Shown: one piece after another, positions 49,929 through 58,275 of the stretch
How the letters are laid out: each line of letters opens with the position of its first letter
Numbering within the stretch: the first letter of the stretch is position 1
Assembly: GCF_029813835.1 (NCBI RefSeq)
Contig: NZ_JARVKV010000012.1
Coordinates: 1 to 64,000, forward strand
Source of the DNA: Streptomyces sp. DH37
Lineage (GTDB): Bacteria > Actinomycetota > Actinomycetes > Streptomycetales > Streptomycetaceae
Length of the DNA stretch: 64,000 nucleotides
Direction: 5' to 3'
The notes under the pieces: model-generated
The model's input: the letters and a program-made list of their open reading frames with translations, nothing else
The model's database searches: none
Told to the model about the DNA's origin: nothing
Translations under genes and position numbers: made by a program

Positions 49929-50594
49929 TCAGCCGCCGGGCGTGACGAGCCCCGACTCGTACGCGAAGACGGCCGCCTGGGTGCGGTCGCGCAGCCCCAA
50001 CTTGACCAGCACGCGGCTGACGTGGGTCTTCACGGTGGACTCGGCGACGACGAGCCGTCCGGCGATCTCGCCGTTGGACAGGCCCTGGGCGACGAGCGCG
50101 AGGACCTGCGTCTCACGCTCGGTCAGATCCGCGACGCGCTCCCTGAGCGGGGCGCGGGGGCCGGCGGCCGAGGCGAGCCGGGAGAACTCCGCGATCAGCC
50201 GCCGGGTGACCGTCGGCGCGAGCAGCGCCTCGCCGGCCGCCACCGTCCGCACCCCGTCGGCCAGTTGGCGGGCGGAGGCGTCCTTGAGCAGGAAGCCGCT
50301 CGCCCCGGCGCGCAGCGCCTGGTAGACGTACTCGTCCAGGTCGTAGGTGGTCAGGATCAGCACCTTGGCGGCCGAGCCGGACGCGCAGATCTCGCGGGTG
50401 GCCTCCAGACCGTTGAGCACGGGCATCCGGATGTCCATCAGGACCACGTCCGGGGCCAGTCCGGCCACCTTCTCCACGGCCTCGCGCCCGTTCACCGCCT
50501 CGCCGACGACCTCCATCCCCGGCTGGGCGTTCAGCAGGACGGAGAAGCCCTCGCGGACCATCATCTGGTCGTCGGTGATCACGACCCGGATCAC
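49929..50594 (-). CDS. Two-component response regulator (NarL/LuxR type)
   Basis: 221 residues. Receiver VIRVVITDDQMMVREGFSVLL, phospho-acceptor Asp in VVLMDIRMPVLNG, Thr and Lys in ILTTYDLDEYV and GFLLKDAS. LuxR helix-turn-helix LTERETQVLALVAQGLSNGEIAGRLVVAESTVKTHVSRVLVKLGLRDRTQAAVFAYE. The GTG start overlaps the kinase stop (GTGA). Last gene of the kyn-linked unit. Confidence 0.93.
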   Translation of the reverse strand: MIRVVITDDQMMVREGFSVLLNAQPGMEVVGEAVNGREAVEKVAGLAPDVVLMDIRMPVLNGLEATREICASGSAAKVLILTTYDLDEYVYQALRAGASGFLLKDASARQLADGVRTVAAGEALLAPTVTRRLIAEFSRLASAAGPRAPLRERVADLTERETQVLALVAQGLSNGEIAGRLVVAESTVKTHVSRVLVKLGLRDRTQAAVFAYESGLVTPGG

Positions 50595-51943
50595 GGCGCG
50601 TCCTGCGCCGCGTCCCGCGCGACCGGCTCCACCGGCAGGAACGCCTCCACCACGAAGCCGCCCTCCCCGGTCTCCTCCGCCGTCAGCTCCCCGCCGAGCA
50701 TCGCCGCGCGCTCCCGCATCCCCAGCACCCCGTGCCCGGCGCCCTGGCCCGCCTTCACCGGGCCCTTCGGCGGGCCGTTGACGATCCGCAGGCCGAGCCC
50801 GACCGGGACGTGGCCCAGCTCCACACGGGCGCTCGCCCCGGGCGCGTACCGCAGGGCGTTGCTCAGCGCCTCCTGCACGATGCGGTACGCGGACAGCTCC
50901 ACGCCCTGCGGCAGCGGCCGTACGCTCCCGGTGGTCACCGACTCCACCTCCAGTCCGGCGCGGCGCACGTTGGCCAGCAGGTCGTCGAGGTCGGCGAGGG
51001 TGGGCTGCGGGGCCTCCGGGCCCCAGTCGTCCAGGTCGCCGGGCAGGTCGGCGCGGACGACGCCCAGGACGCGGCGCAGTTCGGTCAGGGCCGTCACCGC
51101 GTTCTCCCGGATGGTGGCCAGGGCCGCCACCAGCTCCTCGGGAGGGTCCTCCACCCGGTAGGGGGCCGCCTCGGCCTGGATGGCGACCACCGACATGTGA
51201 TGGGCGACCACGTCGTGCAGTTCGCGGGCGATGGTGGTGCGCTCCTCCAGCAGGGTGCGCCGGGAGCGCTCCTCCTCCACCACCGCCACCTGCTCGACGA
51301 CCTGCCGCCGCGTCTCGCGCCAGCCGCGCACGCAGAGCAGCACGGCGAGGGCGGCCCCGGAGATCACCGCCATGACGAAGGCGTTCGGCCCGCCTCCGGA
51401 GGGGTTCAGCAGGGTGACGCCGATGCCGGCCACGGCGGTCACCAGCCACATGCGGGCAGCCGTCCAGGGCCGGGTGCGGGCGGCGACGACCAGCATCAGC
51501 ACGATGTGCGCGACGAACGACGCCGGCGTCCAGGGCCAGGGGTTCCAGGAGAAGTCGACGAACACGGCCGACAGGAGGAAGCCCGCGATCGACATCCAGA
51601 AGGCGCCGATCGGCCGGAAGAGCGCCATGACCAGGGGCAGACCGAGGAACAGCGCCCGTACGAGGACGCTCCCCCCGTCGTAGCGGATGGTGGACACCTC
51701 GACGGACATCAGCAGGAGCGTCAGACCGACGAGGACCGCGTGCGGCAGCCACCGGAGGGGGCCTCGCACGGCCTCGGGCAGCCTCGCCAGCCGGGGGTGG
51801 TCCTCCGGCAGGGGAGGCAGCGGGCGGAACCGGAAGGCATCGGTCAGCAGGTCGTCGCGCAGGCCGCGCAGGGCGTCGCGGGCGATCCGCAGCTCGGTGC
51901 GCTGCTGGAGGCCCGGCGCGGCGGTCTTCGTCGTGTCGGTCAC
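50591..51943 (-). CDS. Two-component sensor histidine kinase (HisKA_3)
   Basis: 450 residues. About six TM helices (roughly 75-215), a short coiled coil (RRQVVEQVAVVEEERSRRTLLEERTTIARELHDVVAHHMSVVAIQAEAA) with the phospho-accepting His, and an HATPase domain (IVQEALSNALRYAPGASARVELG, GAGHGVLGMRERAAMLGGEL). GTG start, weak Shine-Dalgarno. It lies 74 bp downstream of the putative kynurenine formamidase gene, so it may be cotranscribed with the kyn genes. Confidence 0.92.
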   Translation of the reverse strand: MTDTTKTAAPGLQQRTELRIARDALRGLRDDLLTDAFRFRPLPPLPEDHPRLARLPEAVRGPLRWLPHAVLVGLTLLLMSVEVSTIRYDGGSVLVRALFLGLPLVMALFRPIGAFWMSIAGFLLSAVFVDFSWNPWPWTPASFVAHIVLMLVVAARTRPWTAARMWLVTAVAGIGVTLLNPSGGGPNAFVMAVISGAALAVLLCVRGWRETRRQVVEQVAVVEEERSRRTLLEERTTIARELHDVVAHHMSVVAIQAEAAPYRVEDPPEELVAALATIRENAVTALTELRRVLGVVRADLPGDLDDWGPEAPQPTLADLDDLLANVRRAGLEVESVTTGSVRPLPQGVELSAYRIVQEALSNALRYAPGASARVELGHVPVGLGLRIVNGPPKGPVKAGQGAGHGVLGMRERAAMLGGELTAEETGEGGFVVEAFLPVEPVARDAAQDAP

Positions 51944-52017
51944 GGTGACGACCCTAGGGACCGCGGGCGTCCGGGTCGTCCGCCCGCGGTCGCATCCTCC
52001 GGGGTCCGCCTCAGGTA

Positions 52018-52785
52018 CTACGCGCCCCGCGCCAGCTCCTCCGCCAGCCGCGCGAAGGCCGCCGTGCCCGGGGTGACGGGCGCGTAGTGGCCGGTGCCCG
52101 GCAGCTCGGTCAGCCGGGCGCCGGTGGCGGCGGCGTAGCGGCGGGACAGCTCGACGGGGACGTCGGCGTCCTCGGTGCCGTGCAGGAGCACCACGGGGGC
52201 GGTGTCCGGGTCCGGCGGCGGCAGCCGCATCGGGTCGGCCTCCGGCAGCCGGGCCGCGACGTGCTCCGGGCCGCCCAGCAGCTCGGCCACCGCGCCGCGG
52301 CTCAGCCCCAGCCCGTGGGCGCGGGCGAGGTCGGCGACCGGCGAGACGGCGGCCACCGGGCACCGCGCCAGGGCGCGGGACGCCGCCCACAGGGCGAGGT
52401 GGCCGCCCGCCGAGTGCCCGGCCAGCGCCCGGGGCTCCCCCGCCGCGCGGAGGTGTTCCAGGGCCAGCCCGACGTCCTCGAAGGTGCCCGGCCAGCCGCC
52501 GCCCCCGCCGACGCGCCGGTACTCCACCAGCGCCACCCGCAGCCCGTACCCGTCCGCCAGCGCGGCGGCGAGCGGGGAGAGGTGGACGCGGTCGTACGCC
52601 TCGCGCCAGAAGCCGCCGTGCAGGACGGCCACCAGGGGCCCGCCGTCCGGGCCGTACAGGTCGATCACCTGCGAGGGGTGGGGACCGTACCGCTCGCGGG
52701 CGGACGGCGCCACCGGGGCCAGGCCCAGCAGCGCCGCCTCCTCCGCGTCGTTGACGGACAGGTCGGCGGGCTCGTCGGCGGGCAC
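52018..52785 (-). CDS. Alpha/beta hydrolase, putative kynurenine formamidase
   Basis: 255 residues. HGGFWR (the oxyanion HGGxW motif), nucleophile elbow GHSAGGHL, catalytic Asp in [11 protein letters not shown] and His in GTGHYAPV. It sits directly after kynureninase and tryptophan 2,3-dioxygenase, so hydrolysis of N-formylkynurenine is the best guess. The family resembles animal and yeast arylformamidases rather than metal-dependent KynB. GTG 52785 has GGAGG 11 nt upstream; GTG 52797 overlaps that site. Confidence 0.82.
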   Translation of the reverse strand: MPADEPADLSVNDAEEAALLGLAPVAPSARERYGPHPSQVIDLYGPDGGPLVAVLHGGFWREAYDRVHLSPLAAALADGYGLRVALVEYRRVGGGGGWPGTFEDVGLALEHLRAAGEPRALAGHSAGGHLALWAASRALARCPVAAVSPVADLARAHGLGLSRGAVAELLGGPEHVAARLPEADPMRLPPPDPDTAPVVLLHGTEDADVPVELSRRYAAATGARLTELPGTGHYAPVTPGTAAFARLAEELARGA

Positions 52786-52802
52786 GTCGGCGGACACCTC
52801 CG

Positions 52803-54056
52803 TCAGGCGCGTTCCGCCAGCACCTCGCCGAGGACGCGGGCGGCGTGCTCGGCGTCGGCGAAGGACGTGTACAGCGGGGTGAAGCCGAAGCGCAGCACGT
52901 CCGGGCGGCGGAAGTCGCCCACCACACCGCGTGCGACCAGCTCCTCCATCACCTCCCCGGCGTCCGCGCAGCGCAGCGCGACCTGGCTGCCGCGCCGGGC
53001 GTGCTCGGCCGGGGTCACGGACTCCACGCGCCCCTCGGGCGCGTACGCCTCCACGCAGCGCAGGAAGAAGTCCGTCAGGGCCAGGCTCTTGGCGCGCACG
53101 GCCCCGACGTCCACGCCGTCCCAGACCTTCAGCGCCTCCTCCAGCGCCAGCATCGAGAGGATGTCCGGCGTGCCGACCCGGCCGCGCTGCGCGCCGTCGG
53201 CCGGCTCGTACGCGTGGCTCATGCCGAACGGGTCGGCGTGCGAGTTCCAGCCGGGCAGCGGCGAGTCGAAGCGCGGCTGGAGGTCGCGGCGGACGTAGAG
53301 GTACGCGGGGGCGCCGGGGCCGCCGTTGAGGTACTTGTACGTGCAGCCGACCGCCAGGTCCACGCGGTGCTCGTCCAGCCCGACCGGGAGGGCGCCCGCG
53401 CTGTGGCACAGGTCCCACACCGCGTACGCCCCCGCGTCGTGGGCGGCGGCGGTGATGCCGGGCAGGTCGTGCAGTTCGCCGGTGCGGTAGTCGACGTGGT
53501 TGACCAGCACGGCGGCGGTGCGCGGGCCCACCGAGCCGGGGATGCCCTCGGCGGGGATCGCGCGGACCGCGGCGCCGGTCAGCCGGGCGGCGGAGGAGGC
53601 GATGTAGCCGTCGGTGGGGAAGGTGGTGGCGTCGACCAGCAGGTCGGTGCGGGCCGGGTTGTCCTCGCGGGCCATCCGGATCGCGGCGACCACCGCCTTG
53701 AGGACGTTGACGCTGGTGGAGTCGCCCGCCACGATCTGGCCGGGCGCGGCGCCCACCAGCGGGGCGATCAGGTCGCCGACCCGCTCGGGCGCGGTCCACC
53801 AGCCGGACTCGCTCCAGGAGCGGATGCGCAGCCGTCCCCACTCGCGCTCCACCACGTCCGCGACGCGGGCGGGCACGGAGCGGGGCAGCGCGCCGAGGGA
53901 GTTGCCGTCGAGGTAGACGACGGGCTCGCCCCGCTCGTCGTCGAGGACGAAGGCGTCGCGCCGGTCGGCCAGCCCGTCGGCGGCGTCGAGCTTCGCCGCC
54001 TCCTCGCGCAGACCGGCGTTCCCGGCGGCACCGGGCGTATCGGTGGTGTCAGACAT
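52803..54056 (-). CDS. kynU: Kynureninase
   Basis: 417-residue PLP enzyme that splits kynurenine to anthranilate and alanine. Motifs: YLDGNSLGALP, SWSESGWWTAPERVGDLIAPLVGAAPGQIVAGDSTSVNVLK, HVDYRTGELHDL, DLCHSAGALPV and the PLP-Lys site GCTYKYLNGGPGAPAYLYV (Lys241). The ATG start overlaps the tryptophan dioxygenase stop by 8 nt. Confidence 0.96.
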   Translation of the reverse strand: MSDTTDTPGAAGNAGLREEAAKLDAADGLADRRDAFVLDDERGEPVVYLDGNSLGALPRSVPARVADVVEREWGRLRIRSWSESGWWTAPERVGDLIAPLVGAAPGQIVAGDSTSVNVLKAVVAAIRMAREDNPARTDLLVDATTFPTDGYIASSAARLTGAAVRAIPAEGIPGSVGPRTAAVLVNHVDYRTGELHDLPGITAAAHDAGAYAVWDLCHSAGALPVGLDEHRVDLAVGCTYKYLNGGPGAPAYLYVRRDLQPRFDSPLPGWNSHADPFGMSHAYEPADGAQRGRVGTPDILSMLALEEALKVWDGVDVGAVRAKSLALTDFFLRCVEAYAPEGRVESVTPAEHARRGSQVALRCADAGEVMEELVARGVVGDFRRPDVLRFGFTPLYTSFADAEHAARVLGEVLAERA

Positions 54057-54945
54057 GGCTGCGGGCCGTCCAGAGCTCGGGGAAGACGTTCTTGCCGGCG
54101 CGCTTCTCCAGCCAGGCCACACCCGCGGAACCGCCGGTGCCCTGCTTGGAGCCCATCGCGCGGCGGGTGGCCACGAGGTGGTCGTTGCGCCATCTCCAGA
54201 CCTGTTCGGCGACCTCGGTGAGCGCCTCGCCCAGGCGCAGCAGGTCGCCGCCGGGGTCGCCGGAGTAGATCCCCGCCCAGACCCGCTCCACCGCCGGGTG
54301 GGGCTCGTACCGCTGGGAGACGTCCCGGTTCAGGACCTCCTCGGGGATGTCCTCGCCGCGGCGGGCGAGGTAGCGCAGTACCTCGTCGTACAGGCTCGGC
54401 TCGTGCAGCGCCTTCTCCAGCTCGTCGTGGACGCGCGGCGCGCCGCGGTGCGGGACGAGCATGGACGCGGACTTCTCACCGAGCATGAACTCCATGCGCC
54501 GGTACATCGCGGACTGGAAGCCGGACCCCTCGCCCAAAGCGCCGCGGTAGGCGTTGAACTGCGCCGGGGTGAGGTGGGCCAGCGGCTCCCAGGAGGCGTT
54601 GAGCGAGAGCATCTCGTACACCGAGCGCTTGAGGGCCTCCAGCGCGGTGCGCGGGTCGTCCGCGCGCAGCGCCCGGGAGGCCACCGTCCACTCGTGGACG
54701 ATGACGGTGAACCACAGCTCCATGACCTGAGTGGTCACCAGGAAGGACATCTCCCCGGGGTCGTCGGAGAGGGGGTGCTGGAGGTGTGTGAGGACGTCCG
54801 CCTTCACGTAGTCCTCGTAGGGCGTGGTGCCCGCGAAGTCGAGGTTCGGGTTCTCCGGACCGCTCCCGTCCCCGGACTCCTGCCCGGGGACTGCCGCGGA
54901 CTGTGCTTCGGCCGGCTGCGACGGCCCTGACGGCTCTGAGGCCAT
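54049..54945 (-). CDS. kynA: Tryptophan 2,3-dioxygenase
   Basis: 298 residues. Haem enzyme that opens the indole ring of tryptophan, the first step to kynurenine. A Ser/Pro/Gly-rich N-terminus of about 35 residues precedes the catalytic core: TTPYEDYVKADVLTHLQHPLSDDPGEMSFLVTTQVMELWFTVIVHE (haem/Trp pocket), RSVYEMLSLNASWEPLAHLTPAQFNAYRGALGEGSGFQSAMYRRMEFMLG and HLVATRRAMGSKQGTGGSAGVAWLEK with the haem-binding His. First gene of kynA-kynU-formamidase. Confidence 0.96.
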   Translation of the reverse strand: MASEPSGPSQPAEAQSAAVPGQESGDGSGPENPNLDFAGTTPYEDYVKADVLTHLQHPLSDDPGEMSFLVTTQVMELWFTVIVHEWTVASRALRADDPRTALEALKRSVYEMLSLNASWEPLAHLTPAQFNAYRGALGEGSGFQSAMYRRMEFMLGEKSASMLVPHRGAPRVHDELEKALHEPSLYDEVLRYLARRGEDIPEEVLNRDVSQRYEPHPAVERVWAGIYSGDPGGDLLRLGEALTEVAEQVWRWRNDHLVATRRAMGSKQGTGGSAGVAWLEKRAGKNVFPELWTARSHV

Positions 54946-55049
54946 GGTCTGTTCTCCTTGCGCGCTCGCCCGGGGTCGCCGGGCCTTCTCCGCAGATCAT
55001 CGGTTCGGGACCCGGCGACGGCAAGGGCTGGTCGAAGGGATCCTCCGCG

Positions 55050-55463
55050 TCAGGAGAGCGTGGCCGCCGCGGTGGGCGAGCTCTCCCTCAGGAAGGTGGT
55101 GCAGCGCTCGTACTCCTCCTGCTCGCCGATGGCCTTGGCGGCACGGGCGAGGGCGTGGAGGGCGCGCAGGAAGCCCCGGTTCGGCTCGTGCTCGAACGGG
55201 ACCGGGCCGTGCCCCTTCCAGCCGTTGCGGCGCAGGGCGTCCAGACCGCGGTGGTAGCCGGTGCGGGCGTACGCGTACGACTCGACCGTGCGCCCGGCCG
55301 CGAAGGCGTCGTCCGCGAGCTGGGCCCAGGCCAGGGAGGAGGTCGGGTGCTTCGCGGCGACCTCGGCGGGCGAGGTGCCCGCGGCGAGCATCTCGCGCGG
55401 CTCGGGGTCGTCGGGAAGGTGGGTCGGGGGCGGTCCCCCGAGCAGGTTCTCGTGAATGGCCAT
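55050..55463 (-). CDS. DUF3151 family protein
   Basis: 137 residues, soluble. MAIHENLLGGPPPTHLPDDPEPREMLAAG, then helical repeats HPTSSLAWAQLADDAFAAGRTVESYAYARTGYHRGLDALRRNGWKGHGPVPFEHEPNRGFLRALHALARAA that resemble a tetratricopeptide-like fold. This is the actinobacterial DUF3151 family, usually next to fba. Function unknown. Same strand as fba, with a terminator between them. Confidence 0.92.
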   Translation of the reverse strand: MAIHENLLGGPPPTHLPDDPEPREMLAAGTSPAEVAAKHPTSSLAWAQLADDAFAAGRTVESYAYARTGYHRGLDALRRNGWKGHGPVPFEHEPNRGFLRALHALARAAKAIGEQEEYERCTTFLRESSPTAAATLS

Positions 55464-55496
55464 GGCCCCAGTCTGCACGGTCGCCCCCGGTGCGCG

Positions 55497-55532
55497 GCGA
55501 GCCCGGCACCCATCACCGGGTGCCGGGCTCGC
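55497..55532 (-). terminator. Terminator of fba
   Basis: 15-bp stem (55497-55511 with 55518-55532) and a 6-nt loop, 45 nt past the fba stop. Confidence 0.85.
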
Positions 55533-55576
55533 GCTCGTCCTCCGTCCCGCCGGCCGGAACCGCGCGGGGACCGGGG

Positions 55577-56599
55577 TCACTTCAGGCGGGTACCGGTGGA
55601 GCGCAGGTCGGCGCACGCCTTGGCGACACGCTCGGACATGCCCTTCTCGGCGAGCTTGCCCCAGCTGCGCGGGTCGTAGGTCTTCTTGTTGCCGACCTCG
55701 CCGTCCACCTTCAGCACGCCGTCGTAGTTGCGGAACATGTGGTCCGCGACCGGGCGGGTGAACGCGTACTGGGTGTCGGTGTCGAGGTTCATCTTCACGA
55801 CGCCGTTGTCCAGCGCGGTGGCGATCTCCTGCTCGGTGGAGCCGGAACCACCGTGGAAGACGAAGTCGAACGGGTTCTGCTTGCCGAACTTGGCGGCCAC
55901 GCCCTCCTGGAGGTCCTTCAGCAGCTCGGGGCGGAGCACGACGTTGCCCGGCTTGTAGACGCCGTGGACGTTGCCGAAGGAGGCGGCCAGCAGGTAGCGG
56001 CCCTTCTCGCCCAGGCCCAGGGCCTCGGCGGTGCGGATGGCGTCGTCGACGGTGGTGTACAGCTCGTCGTTGATCTCGTGGCTGACGCCGTCCTCCTCGC
56101 CACCGGTCGGGGTGATCTCGACCTCGAGGATGATCTTCGCGGCGGCGGCGACGGCCAGCAGCTCCCGGGCGATCTCCAGGTTGTCGGCCAGGGTCTCGGC
56201 CGAGCCGTCCCACATGTGGGACTGGAAGAGCGGGTTCAGGCCCGCCTCGACGCGCTTGCGGGAGAGCTCCAGCAGCGGGCGGACGTAGCCGTCCAGCTTG
56301 TCCTTGGGGCAGTGGTCGGTGTGCAGGGCGACGTTGACCGGGTACTTGTCGGCGACGATGTGCGCGAACTCGGCCAGCGCGACCGCACCGGTCACCATGT
56401 CCTTGTTGTACTGACCGCCCAGGAACTCGGCGCCACCGGTGGAGATCTGGATGATGCCGTCGCTCTCCGCCTCGGCGAAACCGCGCAGCGCGGCGTGCAG
56501 CGTCTGCGTCGAGGTCACGTTGATGGCGGGGTAGGCGAACCTGCCTGCCTTCGCCCTGTCGAGCATCTCGTTGTAGACCTCGGGGGTTGCGATGGGCAT
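55577..56599 (-). CDS. fba: Class II fructose-bisphosphate aldolase
   Basis: 340 residues. Zinc-dependent glycolytic/gluconeogenic aldolase. Motifs: PAINVTSTQTLHAALRGFAEAESDGIIQIS, zinc site ALHTDHCPKDKLDG, ILEVEITPTGGEEDGV, ASFGNVHGVYKPGNVVLRPELL and the substrate loop FVFHGGSGSTEQEI, then VKMNLDTDTQYAFTRP. ATG with AAGGAG at good spacing. Monocistronic. Confidence 0.97.
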   Translation of the reverse strand: MPIATPEVYNEMLDRAKAGRFAYPAINVTSTQTLHAALRGFAEAESDGIIQISTGGAEFLGGQYNKDMVTGAVALAEFAHIVADKYPVNVALHTDHCPKDKLDGYVRPLLELSRKRVEAGLNPLFQSHMWDGSAETLADNLEIARELLAVAAAAKIILEVEITPTGGEEDGVSHEINDELYTTVDDAIRTAEALGLGEKGRYLLAASFGNVHGVYKPGNVVLRPELLKDLQEGVAAKFGKQNPFDFVFHGGSGSTEQEIATALDNGVVKMNLDTDTQYAFTRPVADHMFRNYDGVLKVDGEVGNKKTYDPRSWGKLAEKGMSERVAKACADLRSTGTRLK

Positions 56600-56770
56600 C
56601 TGTCCGCTCCTTGATGGTGTGCGAAAGCTCTGCGGCTCTGGTGTGGGTCAACGGAACGACGTCATCGTCGCCCCCATCCTCCCAGACGTGCGCGGATGCT
56701 CCGCCCCCGCGTCCCGGGGCCGCGTGAACACCGGGGCGACCGGGTGTCCCCCGCCGCCGACCGGACCACG

Positions 56771-56804
56771 GAGGGTCACCGTTTCACGTGAAACAGTGAC
56801 CCTC
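56771..56804. other. parS: parS centromere site within a 34-bp palindrome
   Basis: The 14-bp core GTTTCACGTGAAAC (56781-56794) is the Streptomyces ParB-binding site as known. It is flanked by perfect 9-bp inverted arms (gagggtcac/gtgaccctc), with one mismatched base on each side of the core. It lies downstream of pyrE and upstream of fba and can also fold as the pyrE terminator. Confidence 0.9.
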
Positions 56805-56847
56805 TCGGACCTCCCCGGTCGCCCCCGGTGTTTGCGCGGGGCCCGGA

Positions 56848-57387
56848 TCAGGACAGGCCCAGGTCCTCCAGGCCGTACGCCTGGTAGTACGGCAGTCCGG
56901 CCTTCTCGATCGCCGGGGCCGCGCCGCGCTCGACGATGACCGCCACGCCCACGACCTCCGCGCCGGCCTCCCGCAGCGCCTCGACCGCCGTGAGCACCGA
57001 GCCGCCCGTGGTGGAGGTGTCCTCGACCGCCAGCACCCGGCGGCCCGCCACGTCCGGTCCCTCGATCCGGCGCTGGAGGCCGTGGGCCTTGCCCGCCTTG
57101 CGGACGACGAAGGCGTCCAGCTTCCGGCCGCGCGCGGCGGCGGCGTGCAGCATCGCGGCGGCCACCGGGTCCGCGCCGAGGGTCAGACCGCCCACCGCGT
57201 CGTACTCGACGTCGGCGGTCAGGTCGAGCAGGACCTGCCCGACCAGCGGTGCCGCCTCGGCGTCCAGGGTGATCCGGCGGAGATCGACGTAGTAGTCGGC
57301 CTCCTTGCCGGAGGAGAGGGTCACCCTGCCGTGGACCACGGCCTTGTCCTTGATCTGCCGCAGCAGCTTCTCGCGCGCGTCGCTCAT
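56848..57387 (-). CDS. pyrE: Orotate phosphoribosyltransferase
   Basis: 179 residues. It joins orotate and PRPP to OMP in pyrimidine synthesis. LSSGKEADYYVDLRRITL, GGLTLGADPVAAAML and the PRPP loop RVLAVEDTSTTGGS identify it. ATG 57387. Downstream is the parS-containing palindrome. Confidence 0.95.
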   Translation of the reverse strand: MSDAREKLLRQIKDKAVVHGRVTLSSGKEADYYVDLRRITLDAEAAPLVGQVLLDLTADVEYDAVGGLTLGADPVAAAMLHAAAARGRKLDAFVVRKAGKAHGLQRRIEGPDVAGRRVLAVEDTSTTGGSVLTAVEALREAGAEVVGVAVIVERGAAPAIEKAGLPYYQAYGLEDLGLS

Positions 57388-57408
57388 GCCGACGAGCCTA
57401 AGCCAGCC

Positions 57409-58233
57409 CTACGCGGGCCTGCGCCACGACCAGGTCGTGGAGACCTCCAGCGGATCGATGGGCGTGACCAGGCGGGGGTGGGTGTTGAGACCGTCGGGCG
57501 GACCGGTCTGCGGCTCGACGCAGACGGCCTCGGCCTGCTCGTCGTAGACGACCACCCACTCGGCGCGGCTGGTGACCTTCAGCTCCAGCTCGCCGGGCCA
57601 GGTCAGCGTCACGTCCACCCCGTCCGGCATGCCGAAGCAGTCGTCCCAGGGGCCGGGCCGCGGCTCGACGCGACGGCCGGTGGGGAGGTGGTCCTCGCCG
57701 CGCTCCTCCTGCCAGGCGGGGGTGAAGTCCAGCACCACGTCCCGCCCGCCCTGCCCGAGGTTGCGCAGGAACCAGGGGTGCCAGCCGGCCTGCGCCGGGA
57801 AGGAGTCGCCGATCGTCTCCACGCCCAGGGTGAGCGTGAGTCCGCTACCGTCCTCGGCCAGCTCCACCAGCTGGGTCACCCGGCCCGGCCAGGGCCAGGG
57901 GTCGGTGAGGTCCCGGTAGAAGGCCGCGGTCCGTCCGTCGCTGCGGGCGGTCCGCCAGGGGACACCGCGCACGGTGCCGTGGATGGCGTGGTCCCCGGCG
58001 GTCACGGGGAGCTGGTACCGCTCGCCGCCGTTGAGGAACCGTCCCTGCCTGGTCCGACCGCACCAGGGCACCATCACGAACGCGCCGTACCGCTCGCCCT
58101 GCCTCAGCACCTCCGTCCCGTCGATGCGCAGGGAGGAGATCCGGCAGCCGCGTTCCGGATCGACGGTCACCTCGGTGCCGCCGGCCCGCAAACGTACTCC
58201 GCTGTCTGTGTCTTGGGCGTCATGGACAGTCAC
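57409..58233 (-). CDS. Aldose 1-epimerase-like (galactose mutarotase fold) protein
   Basis: 274 residues. Beta-sandwich mutarotase family: PERGCRISSLRIDGTEVLR, FVMVPWCGRTRQGRF, the His-containing GDHAIHGTVRGVPW, GWHPWFLRN and ETIGD. It lacks the full catalytic set I would expect in a confirmed galactose mutarotase, so the substrate is open. I used GTG 58233 (AAGG 8 nt upstream); an ATG two codons earlier is too close to that site. It lies 21 bp upstream of pyrE on the same strand. Confidence 0.82.
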   Translation of the reverse strand: MTVHDAQDTDSGVRLRAGGTEVTVDPERGCRISSLRIDGTEVLRQGERYGAFVMVPWCGRTRQGRFLNGGERYQLPVTAGDHAIHGTVRGVPWRTARSDGRTAAFYRDLTDPWPWPGRVTQLVELAEDGSGLTLTLGVETIGDSFPAQAGWHPWFLRNLGQGGRDVVLDFTPAWQEERGEDHLPTGRRVEPRPGPWDDCFGMPDGVDVTLTWPGELELKVTSRAEWVVVYDEQAEAVCVEPQTGPPDGLNTHPRLVTPIDPLEVSTTWSWRRPA

Positions 58234-58275
58234 ACCCATGACCTTAACCGCGATAGCCGACGGCAACCGCGATCG

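Noticed and set aside
54476..56651. Long minus frames joining fba, DUF3151 and the dioxygenase
   Set aside because: They arise from chance open frames past true stops; each gene has its own start signal and fba has a terminator at 55497-55532.
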